Shown here: positions 11,392 through 22,228 of the stretch, in pieces
Layout of the letters: each line of letters begins with the position of its first letter
Position numbering within the stretch: the stretch's first letter is position 1
Notes under the pieces: model-generated
Seen by the model: only the letters and a program-made list of their open reading frames with translations
Told to the model about the DNA's origin: nothing
Databases searched by the model: none
NCBI RefSeq assembly: GCF_000091045.1
Contig: NC_006686.1
Span: 867,501-931,500 of the forward strand
Direction: 5' to 3'
Length of the DNA stretch: 64,000 bases
Source: Cryptococcus deneoformans JEC21
Taxonomy: Eukaryota; Basidiomycota; Tremellomycetes; Tremellales; Cryptococcaceae
Made by a program: the position numbers and the translations under genes

Positions 11392-12062
11392 ATGACAGGT
11401 AATGGTAAGGGCGAAGACGACGTCAGCTTGCCGAAAGCTACCGTCCTCAAGATCATCCAAGGTTCGTCTTTTGCCCGTGTATGGTAGACCACAGCGCAAA
11501 ACTGACCGACTTGCCTCGCAGAAATGCTTCCAGAGGATATATCTGCATCAAAAGAGGCCAAGGACATTATATTTGACTGCTGTACTGGTGAGCAGACGCC
11601 TATTTGTGTATATTGCTCGGTTGTCAAGCGCAATATTGACTGATGAACATCCTCGACCTGTACAGAATGGATAAAGCTCATTTCCACCCAATCCAATATG
11701 GTCTGTGAAGCCTCTTCTAAAAAGACCATATCGCCTGAGCACGTCGTAGAAGCGCTCAAAGTGGGTTGCCTTGTTTTTGGAACAATATCATTATATATTG
11801 TACTGATTTAATGAGCCAGCAACTGGGGTTTGAAGACTTTGTGGCCGAGGTGGAAGAGTCGAACAAGGACTTTAAACAGGCTCAAAAGGTATGTCTACGA
11901 GAATTGTACCTTTTATAGTAGGATGTATGGCTGACTTTGATGTTACAGGAGCGTGTACGATCACAGCCAGATACCAAGGGCATGACAGAGGAAGAACTGC
12001 TGGAACTGCAAGAACGTCTGTTTGCGTCTAGCCACGCCAGATTTGCAGCAGGGCAGCAATAA
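11392..12062 (+). CDS. NCB2: Negative cofactor 2 beta (Dr1), histone-fold repressor of TBP
   Basis: Nuclear histone-fold protein that pairs with NC2-alpha and binds TBP on promoters. Five short exons give about 145 residues. The order matches Dr1: basic/hydroxyl start, LPKATVLKIIQ, then EMLPEDISASKEAKDIIFDCCT, then EWIKLISTQSNMVCE, then KKTISPEHVVEALK, and QLGFEDFVAEVEE. The tail EELLELQERLF corresponds to the glutamine-rich C-terminal helix of Dr1. The start at 11392 is the first ATG in frame, 230 bp from the PRP38 start on the other strand. Confidence 0.93.
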
Positions 12063-12162
12063 AAATAAAATGAACTTTAGAGGCAGAACAAAAGGACGAG
12101 TGGACATGTTGTATTTCTACTATTGACATTTGGCAGCATAATGCATGTACGATACCAATCTA

Positions 12163-13557
12163 TCATAACATGCCGAGGGCCCCCCTCTCTGTCTGCCACT
12201 GCTCTCCATCTGCCCCACCCTCTCTACGTTCTCTTTCCCTCTTTCGCTTCTTCCTCTCGAACTCATGATACCTTTCTTCCTCAATGACATCACTCTCCAG
12301 CTTTCTCTCTAGTTGCTGTAACGTTTGCAGCGCATCTTCTCCCCATCTTCCTCCCTGTAAAATTTCTCTCCCAGCTTCGTCAACCACCCGACTAACGAGT
12401 CTGTTGGTATCCTTGTCCCACTTGACACCCATCATTTCCATCTCGCGAATTCCCCTTTGTACACCATCAAGATCTCGGAAGCTTTCCCAACGACATGTGA
12501 GGACTTCGTTATAAGCTCCCGTCAAGCATCCAAAAAGATAAGATTCGAGGGAAGATGATTGGGCATGGTGGAAAAGGGCGAGGACGAGGTGAGGAGAATT
12601 GAAATTCTCGCGTAATGTTTTGAGTACACGAGTCAGGATTTTGGGATAGACGGGGGAGAATGTAAGCAAGGGGAGAAGGTTGGCGGGGGGCTTGTACGTG
12701 TTTTGATGCGGGCTCGTAGCAGCAGTCGACTGAGATGATTCTGGTGTAGCTGATGTTTCGTCTTCGACAGATGCCTTGACCTTTTCTGTACCCTCGTCCG
12801 GTTTTAATGGATCTATTGGAGTGAAGACCCTTTTCTTGGCCCATTCCACTAGTTCTAGATCACTCGACACCATGTCCATCTCCTCTGCCAACATTTCATA
12901 CTCCTCCAAATTGTCATCTTCACTCCGATTCCTATCAAACATTGTCCTTAATTGTTTAGCCCCGTCGCCCCATTCGTTGCTGCCGTATCCAGTGACTCCA
13001 GATTTTGTGGCAAGGAAGGGATCAGAAGGGGTCGAGGGAAATGATGTGAGTATCGAGGAGATGACCTCGTTGAAGACTTCTGCTTCGGGCGGAGTCACGC
13101 CGCTAGCGCGAGCCAGTCGATTACGAGCGCCTTTCATAGGGCGGGGGATGACATTAGAAGATGAGAGGTCTAGAAAAGAGGATATAGATTGGGGTGCACC
13201 CTTGTTGTTAGATTGCTTAGGCCATCTGATCTGAAATGTCAGACAACATGAACGGAAATGGATTTGGGGAATGAAAACGTACTCTTGATGTAATTGAGAC
13301 CACAGGTCATTGAACTGAGTGTGCTGTAATGAATCTGTTTGGGACTTTACACTACGAATGTTTTCGGATTAGTTTACTTTCCGCGTGTGGTTCAAGACCA
13401 GGACATACGGCGTTGATTTTGGTGCTCTGGTGAAATGTGGCTCCTCGTCGGTAGGGCGGAGTGTGGAGGCTGAAGTGGAGAGGAGCCTAGAGGTTTTTGA
13501 GGGGATACGGCGTGAGGTTGCAAGGAGATGTCTGAGCTCCGGGTGAGGCGGGGGCAT
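12163..13557 (-). CDS. Mitochondrial Mtf2-like protein (probable)
   Basis: Three exons. The start at 13557 encodes a basic, Ser/Arg-rich leader (LATSRRIPSKTSRLLSTSAS) that looks like a mitochondrial presequence. The middle exon gives FNDLWSQLHQ, joined across the intron to EWPKQS. The long last exon contains DLELVEWAKKRVF, a Ser/Thr-rich linker, then a helical region with FSPVYPKILTRVLKTLRENFNSPHLVLALFHHA and SYLFGCLTGAYNEVL, and ends in a Lys/Arg-rich helix. This resembles the C-terminal domain of fungal Mtf2, a nuclear-encoded factor in mitochondrial RNA metabolism. The family link rests on memory of its pattern. The localisation signal is clearer than the function. Confidence 0.55.
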
Positions 13558-13796
13558 GCTGGGGGTGAAGAAAATGAAGATGGACGAGAGAAGATGAGGT
13601 ATAACGGACCAGCGAACAAGTATCGGAAAGCATTCTTGAAATCTCATCCGGACATCGACCCATCTCCGTTCCGCGTAACATTTATCATATCATGCATCTT
13701 TCAGAACATATGGGCAATAAAACAGATACTTATCTTATCTTCGTAACAATGCAATGCGACACAACTAATCTTAAGCCTCTTTCCCTCGCCCACGCA

Positions 13797-16160
13797 CTAG
13801 AAAACCTCGTCCACCTTGCTTCGGTGGATACAAAATCCCTGCAACTCGGTGTCAGCTTTTTGTGTCACCACTTTTAGCATCACATCATTGCAAAAACTTA
13901 CAGGTGTCACCCATTCCTTGCATCCACATTGCACGCCGGCCCAATCAAAATTACCAATCTTGACACCGCATTTTTCATTCGGACAGACCAACTTTCCCGC
14001 AACCTGTCCCTTTGAGAGAACGGGCTCCATCCACGTCAACTGTGAAGAAAAATTAAAAAAATATTATCGGTTAACCGAACCCTACACATTAACCGCATAC
14101 GAAAAAAATGAAGGACATACAGGTTCAACAAAGTAACCTGAGCATTTGGGGTTGACAAGTATAGGTGGTGGACCATACATTCCTTCCCCCGCACTCGCCC
14201 TTCTCTCGTACAGTTTCGTCGCTTCCTTCTCATCCTTGGAAGTCATTGCAAGTGAACTCAATCGTCTTGCTGCAGCACCTGTGCCGCCATTGGTATTGGC
14301 AGAAGATGGAGACTGGTCCCTGCGTTCTTTTTCAGGTGTATTTGTTCCTGGGGAGGCTGGAGCACTCGCACCGGCGCCACCCATACCCGCCATCCGAAGG
14401 GCTAAAAGCTGCGGCGGTAACCTCGCGTTAAGCTGGTCTGCAGACTGCAAAGCACGCTGAGCCGGAGCTGGAGCTGGTACAGAAGTAGTGCTATGAGAAG
14501 TAGGTGAGGGAACAGGGGGTGGCATAGTTCCAGCGGGCTCGGAATGATTACGGAGAAGAGATTCTCGTCGCGAGGCCAGATGCGTGGTGTTGTTGTTGTT
14601 GTTGTTGTTGTGGGAGATGGACAACGGCGACGTCACAGTGTCTCGCTCATATAGCGTCTGGGTTGCTCTAGGGCTGAGAGCACCGTTGGACCCAGCGCCT
14701 GCACTGGATCTTCTTGACAATGCACCAGGCAGGCCAGTCAAGGGGTTGATCACATCGCTGACCTGGCTGCCCCTTCGCTCCCTGTCTGTCAAAAGACCCG
14801 CGCCGGCTTCTTCCATGACATCGGTAAATCTCATCCCTGCATTACTGCTAAAGCTAGCTCTTTGGCTTGATATGGATGCGCCTGAAGGCGTACGCGGCCG
14901 GGAAGCGGGTACAGCAGGCGCCTGGTCGAGAATGTGGTCCATCATATGCTCTCGCACAGCCAGATGGCGTCGGCACATTTTGCATCGGATCTTGCGACGC
15001 GCATGGTCCTTGGGAGTAGGTGGATTGGACGGGGAAGGCGATGCAGGGTACTTGGCCATCTTTTCCACAGAGGGCGCTGTCCCATCGCCGTCTACGGAGA
15101 GGAAGTGTTAGCGTTTGAGATGATGTGTGGAATAAGCAGGCAAGATAGAAAAAAAGGAAAAAAAAAATTACTGATGAATTGGGTAGTGGTTCGCTCCATA
15201 TAGTACTGTCTAGTAGATCGATCCTTTAGAGATACCTTGCCATCTGTATTGTAGAACAATCCCAGCTGGTGCCAGAAAGTGGCGGATGGCTCTATTACCG
15301 GTCTCTTCTCCCTGATCATCGCCACCGCCTCCATTGGGTCGATATCATATTCGGTCATCAGATACGCCGCCACGATACTGGCTGATCTGGACATGCCAGC
15401 TTGGCAATGAACCAGGACACCTCCCGGCTTGCCCCGCTGGGCTACGGTATCAATGTCTGGCGACCTTTTCAACGATTCGCCGTTTCCGGTACCATTCTTC
15501 TGCTGAGATGACGGCTCTGCTGCCTTTTGACGTAAGTCTAAAATTTCTTTGATCCATGCCACACAGCTTGGTAGGTGGGAGAGCAGATCGGTATCCGCAG
15601 CGTCGTCAATCTCCAATGGGTAGACTGCATACTTGTCTGAGAATTTGAGAGACGGTCTGAGTGCAGACAAGATATTTTTCTGTCCAAACACCATGTTACC
15701 AACTTTTGGCCAAGCCACAACACACCAAAAAAGGACTCACAATGCCATTTTTTTCAAGCTCGTCATCATCGTTGGCAGCTACCAAATCACCAACCCAAAG
15801 ACCATCCACGACTTCCTGCATATGACCCATGGCCTCTTTCTCTTCTTCGTCTTCCTCATCACTCACAAGCACCTGGTCTTCTACGTGCGCTGCCTGAGCA
15901 TGGACGTTGGACTGAAGATATTCAGCTTCTTCTGGGTCATCTGCCCATCTGGCATATGGCGGTGCGACTTGAGGCCGTGTGCTCGCGCGTTCTTTCAAAT
16001 TTCTCAGTTTTTCTGCCTGGGCGGACTGGGCGAGACGTTTTGCCGCAAGGCGGATGTTGCCTGTGGAGGTGACCTCGCGTGAGAGGTCTTGTATGGCGAG
16101 GTCGTCTGGCTTTGCAGCGTCTGAAGGTGGCATGGCGGGGACAGTGTCGTGGTGGGGCAT
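13797..16160 (-). CDS. YVH1: Dual-specificity phosphatase YVH1 with zinc-binding C-terminus
   Basis: Phosphatase-fold factor needed for late 60S ribosome maturation. Six exons run from 16160 down to the stop at 13797. The N-terminal roughly 110 residues are acidic and low in complexity, then comes VVDGLWVGDLVAA. The catalytic loop is HCQAGMSRSAS (the HCx5R signature), followed by AAYLMTEYDIDPMEAVAMIREKRP. After the phosphatase domain is a cysteine pair (CKMC) and a long Ser/Pro-rich insert with a run of seven asparagines, encoded at 14589-14609. The C-terminal zinc domain is intact: CPNEKC, then KIGNFDW, CGC and GFCIHRSKVD. The introns that rejoin WVTP to GFCIH and YFVEP to LTWMEP are clear. 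Confidence 0.95.
14589..14609. repeat. (GTT)7 microsatellite coding for Asn run
   Basis: Seven GTT units on the plus strand, read as seven AAC codons in YVH1. It lies in the poorly conserved linker and may vary in length between strains. Confidence 0.85.
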
Positions 16161-16704
16161 GGCGAGGAAGAATAAAAGGGCCGAGGGCTGTATATATACT
16201 AGTACAGCCGGGTATATGCCAAGGGGCCAGGGATGGTGACTTTGACGTTATTTATTTTAGTTGAAAGTACGTACGGTATGGAATCAAACTTTAACTCGCG
16301 TCGCGGCCGTTGCGTCTGTCAGTTGCTTCCACATATGTGTACAGGATATCTTTCAATATGGATTCACATGAACGTCTTTATATTCAAGCATGCACCATAT
16401 ACGGCCCATAAAGGAGCCACACACAACCCTTTCCGTGCTTTGGCTCCAGACACCGTCCCTTCCTTGGCCACTATACACTCCACATACTCTGTACACCTCT
16501 GCCACCACACACGTTTAAATCTCCATCCACACGTCCACGTCATGAGCACGAGCAGTCCACACGTATAGCCGTCCGGCAAAGTATCACGTCCCGCTTTACA
16601 CTGAACACATATACGCTCGGCAACTCTTGGAACACGCTCAACACGCTCAACGACTCGTTTTTGCAAATTGCCAAATATGCCATTCATTCATTCTGGTCCT
16701 ATTT
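16161..16704. other. Intergenic stretch between YVH1 and ATP5
   Basis: Holds the YVH1 promoter and the ATP5 3' region. A 10-bp unit AACACGCTCA is repeated in tandem around 16631-16651, and TCCACACGT occurs twice near 16525-16565. The minus-strand open frame at 16364-16687 has no recognisable motif. I see no gene. Confidence 0.5.
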
Positions 16705-17596
16705 TTACTCAACTCTAAACAATTTACACACCCTCTGCAAACACCATCAGCACAGTGCTTACGACGGATCAGCGGCACAGCGTGTACTCACGGGTAAGGG
16801 CGGCATTGAATCGGTTGACCTTGGAAGAGGCAGAAAGGTCGACTTGAATCCGGTCAGTCCAGTCCCACAACATATGCATGTGCAACTCACTCGTCTTGTC
16901 TCCAAAGTCGACGAGGAGACCACCGAGAACGCTCGCGTTGACCTGAGAATGGATGAGCCCACGCATGCCCGCTCACCGCACACGGCGACCTACCCTGTTG
17001 ACAACCTTCAAAGTCTTGCCCTGGGCAATCTCGGTGCCCTTCAAAGCCTTGTCCAGCCTGCTCAAAGACTTGGAGTCGAGGGGCTCGGCGCTGGTGACGA
17101 CGACCTCGAGCTCACCCCTGTAGGCAGCCATGAGAGAGTGGAAGTCGGCAAAGACCTTGGGGGCGGAGGAGAGACGGCCGTTCTCCGAGAGGACGGAGAG
17201 GAGGTTGGAGAGGATGGGCGAGGCGCCGGAAGGAACGACGGAGGAGAGGGCGGCGGCGCGCTCAGAGGCGGAGAGGGTGGGGTTTTCTGCACAGGATGAG
17301 CGCGGCGAGACCCGCGGGGGGACGTGCACGTACGGATGAAAGCGGCCACCTTGGCGTCGTCCCTGATCTTGCGGTCAAAGGCCTCGACGTCCTTTGCGAG
17401 CGCCTCGAGCTCCTTGGGGGACTTTTTCAAGGCAGCGAGGTAGGTGGAGGTGGCATAGGTGCCGGTGAGCGAGTTGAGCTGGAGCGGCGCCTGCGGGGGG
17501 TGAGCGTGGTCTGTACGGTGAGTGGCAACGCACCTTGACGGCCGTGGCGGCGGTGGCGTATCCCCGGGCGAGCAGCTGGCGGGCGATGGCGGGCAT
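16705..17596 (-). CDS. ATP5: ATP synthase subunit 5 (OSCP), mitochondrial
   Basis: Peripheral-stalk subunit of F1Fo ATP synthase on the matrix side. The start at 17596 encodes a short presequence, MPAIARQLLARGYATAATAVK. Then come the OSCP blocks APLQLNSLTGTYATSTYLAALKK, LSASERAAALSSVV, SPILSNLLSVLSENGRL and FHSLMAAYRGELEV, followed by VNASVLGGLLVDFGDKT and IQVDLSASSKVNRFNAAL. Five or so exons give about 215 residues, normal for the family. The last intron (donor after ALT) and the ten-residue end to the stop at 16705 are the least certain part. Divergent from HAP2 with only 179 bp between start codons. Confidence 0.92.
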
Positions 17597-17636
17597 GGTT
17601 TTTGCGGGATGCTGGCGGTGGATGTAGCAGAGATGG

Positions 17637-17641
17637 CCAAT
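17637..17641 (+). promoter_or_regulatory. CCAAT box between ATP5 and HAP2
   Basis: CCAAT at 17637-17641 lies 40 bp upstream of the ATP5 start and about 135 bp upstream of HAP2. Hap2/3/5 binds CCAAT and in yeasts activates respiratory genes, so ATP5 and HAP2 itself are both plausible targets. Seen: the pentamer. Inferred: its use. Confidence 0.35.
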
Positions 17642-17775
17642 ACAACCCCCCTCCCAGCCCTATCCCCGCGGCGTTATCCCCGTGGCGCGTAATTAACACG
17701 CCCCCGCGCCCCTTAAATACCGCTTTTCGGCCGGCGCCTCCATTTCCGCCTCTCACCCACCTCCCACACCACGCC

Positions 17776-18655
17776 ATGGCAGCCTCCCTCCCCATCTTCC
17801 ACCTCCTCCCGAACCACCACCCCGCCTACCCGCCGTCCCCCACCTTCTCCGACCCCGCGTTCTCCGCACAGTATGACTCGGCGTTTCCCGCCAACATGGA
17901 CCTCTCCAAGTCCAGCCAGCACCGTGAGCCACGTCTTCCCGCAGGCGCACGCCCGCACCCGTGTCCGCCGCCGCTAATCCACTCCCCAGCCCTCAACGGC
18001 TATCCCTTCCCCGCCCCGCCAGGCACATCAGCGCCCCAGTACTCCAGCCGCCACATCCCTTCCTACCCCAATCTCGTCCCGCCCAACTTTTCGCGCGGCT
18101 CGTACCCTGCCGTCCAAGGCGGCGAGGACCCCACGACGTTCCTCGACCTCGACCTCTCGCAGCCCGGGCCGTCGACCTACCATCAGCAGCAGCCACAGCC
18201 GCAGTCCGCCGCACATCACTACCACCAGCCGGACCACGAGTATGTCCAAAGCGACGCAGAGGACGACGAGTCCCTCGTCCAAGTGAAAGAAGAGCAGGAT
18301 GAACGGCAGGAAGGAGAGGAGCAGGACGCCGATGTGGACAATGAGGAGCCGCTGTATGTGAATGCCAAGCAGTACCACCGGATCCTCAAGCGGAGAATGG
18401 CGAGGGCCAGGTTGGAAGAACTGAACAGGCTCGTGAGATCCCGCAAGGTGTGTATCCATGCAGCTTGGTCCTTGTAGCCTGAGATGCTGACACTTTTTCA
18501 AGCCCTACCTACACGAGTCGCGTCACCGCCATGCGTGCTCTCGACCAAGGGGTAAGGGCGGACGCTTCCTTACCGCCGAGGAGATTGAGACGCTCAAGCG
18601 ACAAGAAGCTGAAAAGGCGTCAAAGGGCGAGGATGAAGCCCAAGCCTCGGCGTAA
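17776..18655 (+). CDS. HAP2: CCAAT-binding factor subunit HAP2 (NF-YA)
   Basis: Sequence-specific subunit of the trimeric HAP/NF-Y complex. Three exons (17776-17923, 17990-18447, then from about 18504) give about 252 residues. The first two thirds are Pro/Ser/His/Gln-rich and acidic. The core domain is complete: [26 protein letters not shown] (subunit interaction), the linker, then across the second intron [22 protein letters not shown] (DNA contact). It ends with a Lys/Glu-rich helix. The 66-nt first intron keeps the frame, so an unspliced form would also translate; it is called an intron because of its GTGAG...CCCAG borders. Divergent from ATP5. Confidence 0.95.
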
Positions 18656-19513
18656 AAGTCGCGACATTTCCCATTGCGATCCGTGTTACATTTCTTTTCT
18701 TGTGTCTATAGTAGGATATCCAGATGTGGTAATTTGGGCTGTAGTTGATACCTGTTTCCGGCTCTTTTTTTTTTCGTGGCAGATGGGTTTGTCAAAACGT
18801 CGTCTCTTTTGTCTGTGTAGTCGACGATGATGTTGTCATTAATGAAATGTCATAGACTACTGAATGTTGCCTTTAACGTATCCTACGTCGGACTTTGTAC
18901 TTGATTCCTCCTCTCGTCGTATACATGATGCTACAGAACATTTTTTCCATGTCTCATCTTTCATTTCGAGACCGTATGGTGTTTTTATTTTTTTTCCTTG
19001 TCTCCCGATCGGAACTACTCCCGGTCTTTTACGTCTTTGGGCGTGCCTAGGACGACACCGACCATCACGACTCAGCCTTCGGCTGTACGCGGCTGTTCTA
19101 TTGATTCCGCCTCTTGGCAACCAGGCGTACTCAATCTTTTCGGATCAACTCGGGCGGTTTTCGGGCGAGGAGTCCGCCGTAAAGCCTCCTCCTCCTCCTC
19201 AAACAATTGACTCAAAATAAATGATGGTCATTCATTTATGCAGGCCGCCGCGTTTACCTATTCATATTATGTAACATGTATTATGTAATCTGATAAGAAG
19301 TCATGATGTCATTGATGGTCGTCTGCTGGAGACTTTGTTTACGCTCTCCACGATCGATCTACCGACGTAAGAGTGAAAGGAGCGAAAGGCAAGAACAATA
19401 GAAGCGTGTAGTAGTCAATACTTATCATCACTCTGAACAGAAAAGAAAAAACTTGCAACCAAACACTTTCCAAACCTGGTGATCTGTTTAACAATTCTAT
19501 AACGGCCATTATC
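18656..19513. other. Intergenic stretch between HAP2 and UBLCP1-type gene
   Basis: Pyrimidine- and T-rich, with a CCT microsatellite near 19185-19200. It should hold the HAP2 3' region and the promoter of the next gene. Open frames on both strands (for example minus 18857-19120) show no known motif. I see no gene. Confidence 0.5.
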
Positions 19514-20394
19514 ATGTCGCAGGACGAACCAACCCGTCGTTCACCGCACCTTCACTCAGACGCCACGGGCAACAGCCTCTCCGCTCAAGATACGTCATCA
19601 AAGGACTTTGAAGGGATGAAAACTGTCAATGCCCGTTCGGACGCGGAGACAGCAGCTAGTGGTAAGCGAGTAAAGGTTTTCCATGCTTCCACCCCAGAGG
19701 AGGAGCAGGCGCGGCGGCACAGGGCGCTCGGGAACGAAGATGCGATGGTGCGTGAAGAGGAGACAAGTGCGGAAGCAGAAGGAAACGAGCAAAGCAACAA
19801 GGATGAGGATGCTTCTACAGCAACCACATCCTCTGCTATCCATCAAAGAGAAAGAGACCAAGGCGCCGACTTGGCTGATTCCAACGATGTAAATATGGAC
19901 GACGACGAATCGCCCAAAGTCTCCACCGTGCCTTTGGCCGAAGAGACAGACGAAGAATGGTGGGACCTGAAAATGCAGTGGGGCGGTAAAGTGTACGACA
20001 TTCACGTCGGTGGAAATGATATGTAAGCTTTCGTTTTGCTCCCTGTTCGCGATTTTCAAATTAGATCTTTCCGTTTTGCTCAGACAGACACAAACGGGTG
20101 TCCTTTTCTCTCTCCAGGGTCTATGATTTCCGCGAGAAGATCGCTTCCCTCACGTCTATACCCCCCGACGCACAGAAACTCATCGGTCTTTCGCCAACCG
20201 TCAAGGGCAAGCTCAACGCCTCACACGATGCCATGCGATTTGCCCATTTGGGGGTTAGGAAAGGCGGTAAATTCGTTCTGGTCGGGACAAAGGTGGAGGA
20301 ACGTTTTGTGGACCCTATAAAGGAACAGGAAGGGGAGGGTGGGGAGGGCGAATTTGATGTAGATTATAAAGGCATAGGTCCGGGTAATGATCCC

Positions 20395-20426
<32 letters not shown>

Positions 20427-21568
20427 CAAGGTGCCGATTACGGTTCGTCAAGCGCATATCCACCCCCACAGTGTCCCTCTTAGCTGATACCTAGTAGGTT
20501 ATGAATGCTCCTAGAGAAGGAAAGAAACTTCTCGTCCTCGACTTAGATTATAGTAAGCTTATGTCATACAAGGTTGGTTCGTTTGATCGGGGGTATTTTG
20601 ACAATTTTCTATTTCCAGCAATCGTAGACACAAAGTCTCTTTTAAACGGAACCCTTCCATCCTCGGAATGTGCCCGGCCAGGATTACATGACTTTCTCGA
20701 ACTGTAGGTGGTCCGGGAATTGAACAATTGTCTACTAGCTGACATCTTTTATCATTAAAAGCGTTTATCCGCACTATGACATAGTTATATGGTCCCAGAC
20801 GTCTTGGCGATGGCTAGAAACCAAATTAGTAGAGCTAGACCTGTTTAACAACTCTAGAGGGTATAAGATCTCATTTGTAATCGATCGGACCTGTATGTTT
20901 CCCGTAGGTCAATATCTCATTCCCTACCAGGCCCCTCTAATGTGCGAGCTGATTTGAATGGGCAAGGTATTCTCTCAACGAAACGGCCAGCCATACAAGC
21001 ATGAAGTCAAACCTCTGGCATACTTGTGGGCATCGTTCCCTCAGTGGTCAGCTAAGAATGTACGCCCATCTTGAGTCCCGGTCATCCCAAAACTGACAAT
21101 CAACAAGACTATACATATCGACGACCTTTCAAGAAATTTTGCATTAAATCCGGGAGAGGGGCTAAAGGTATAACTCTATCCTTGACTATTACTCTTTTTT
21201 TTGGTCGCGTACAAAAGAGTATTGCACGATACGAGCTGACAAATGATCGCCTTGTGAATTAGATTCGAGCATTCAACAAGGCCGGTTCTCCTGATGGGCG
21301 GAGGGATAGAGAATTAATAAAGCTTGGGACATATGTAAGCTCTTTATCTAGCTCCCTTTTTGCTAGTATAATAATGGGAGAAGCTGGACGCTGATGTGAT
21401 GGCGCTGGGCAGTTGATTGGGATTGCTGCATCGGAGAGCGATTTCACCACGATGAACCACAAGGTAAGCATGCATTGGCTTGAGGATGCGGGCAGCCTAG
21501 GTATGGGACTGATTGTATGTATGCAGTACTGGAGTGGGAGGGTAAAGGGAAGGAGAGGACGGCATTAA
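19514..21568 (+). CDS. UBLCP1: Ubiquitin-like domain CTD phosphatase (UBLCP1 type)
   Basis: HAD-family protein phosphatase. In animals UBLCP1 acts on nuclear proteasomes. About ten exons. An acidic, disordered N-terminus of some 150 residues precedes the ubiquitin-like domain, which starts at EEWWDLKMQWGGKVYDI and contains VYDFREKIASLTSIP, AQKLIGL and DAMRFAHLGVR. The catalytic motif DLDYT is assembled across an intron (donor after GATTATA near 20551) and followed by IVDTKSLL. Then come ARPGLHDFLE, YDIVIWSQTSWRWLETKL, NGQPYKHEVK and TIHIDDLSRNFALNP. The end KYWSGR matches the family's closing KYWE motif. The acidic N-terminal extension is longer than in the human protein. Confidence 0.92.
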
Positions 21569-21818
21569 GAGTTATTGTATGTACGTATGTGTCTATGCAT
21601 ACATACGTATGATGTTGTATGTGGAGGTTGTGTGGCATGTTGTAATATATAGCCGCGCGTGTTTGTTTATAGCCGGGTCGCGTGGCTGTGATGGTGGTAC
21701 CTGTCGCCGAGTTTCTCACACCGTCTCAGTCCTCCAGCATAAAGTTTCGAGTATATTATAGGTATACTCCATGGATCTTTGCCTTTGCCATCTATGACTC
21801 GCCTCCATTAGTCGTCCA

Positions 21819-22196
21819 ATGCGCATATTAATCTTACTTGCAGCAGCAGCCCTCCTCGGGACCACCCTCGCTTCAGCTCACGCCCTCGCACCCATCCCTT
21901 CGCTCAACCCACCCATCGTCAGGCGAGAGGACACCAATGAAACAGCCCCGGGCAATAATACCCAGACCTGGACCGAAGGCGATGACTGGGTCCCTTTTAA
22001 CATTGTCATTGACCCTGCGTATGGTATCGCAGGAGCCGTGCTGATCTTATCAGGAATCCCCGTGGCCGTGCTAGGCGGCAAGAACCGATGGTGAGTATAG
22101 AAACGTTTGTTTATCGTCACAAAAAGTCGGTGTAGAGACTCAACAAACTTAGGTCGTCATTGGCTATCGCTTCAGGCCAGGCGCTCTTCCTCTTCG

Positions 22197-22228
<32 letters not shown>

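Noticed and set aside
16364..16687. Minus-strand open frame next to ATP5
   Set aside because: It has no recognisable motif and overlaps the likely ATP5 3' untranslated region.
18857..19120. Minus-strand open frame downstream of HAP2
   Set aside because: Basic low-complexity product without motif; likely antisense to the HAP2 3' region.
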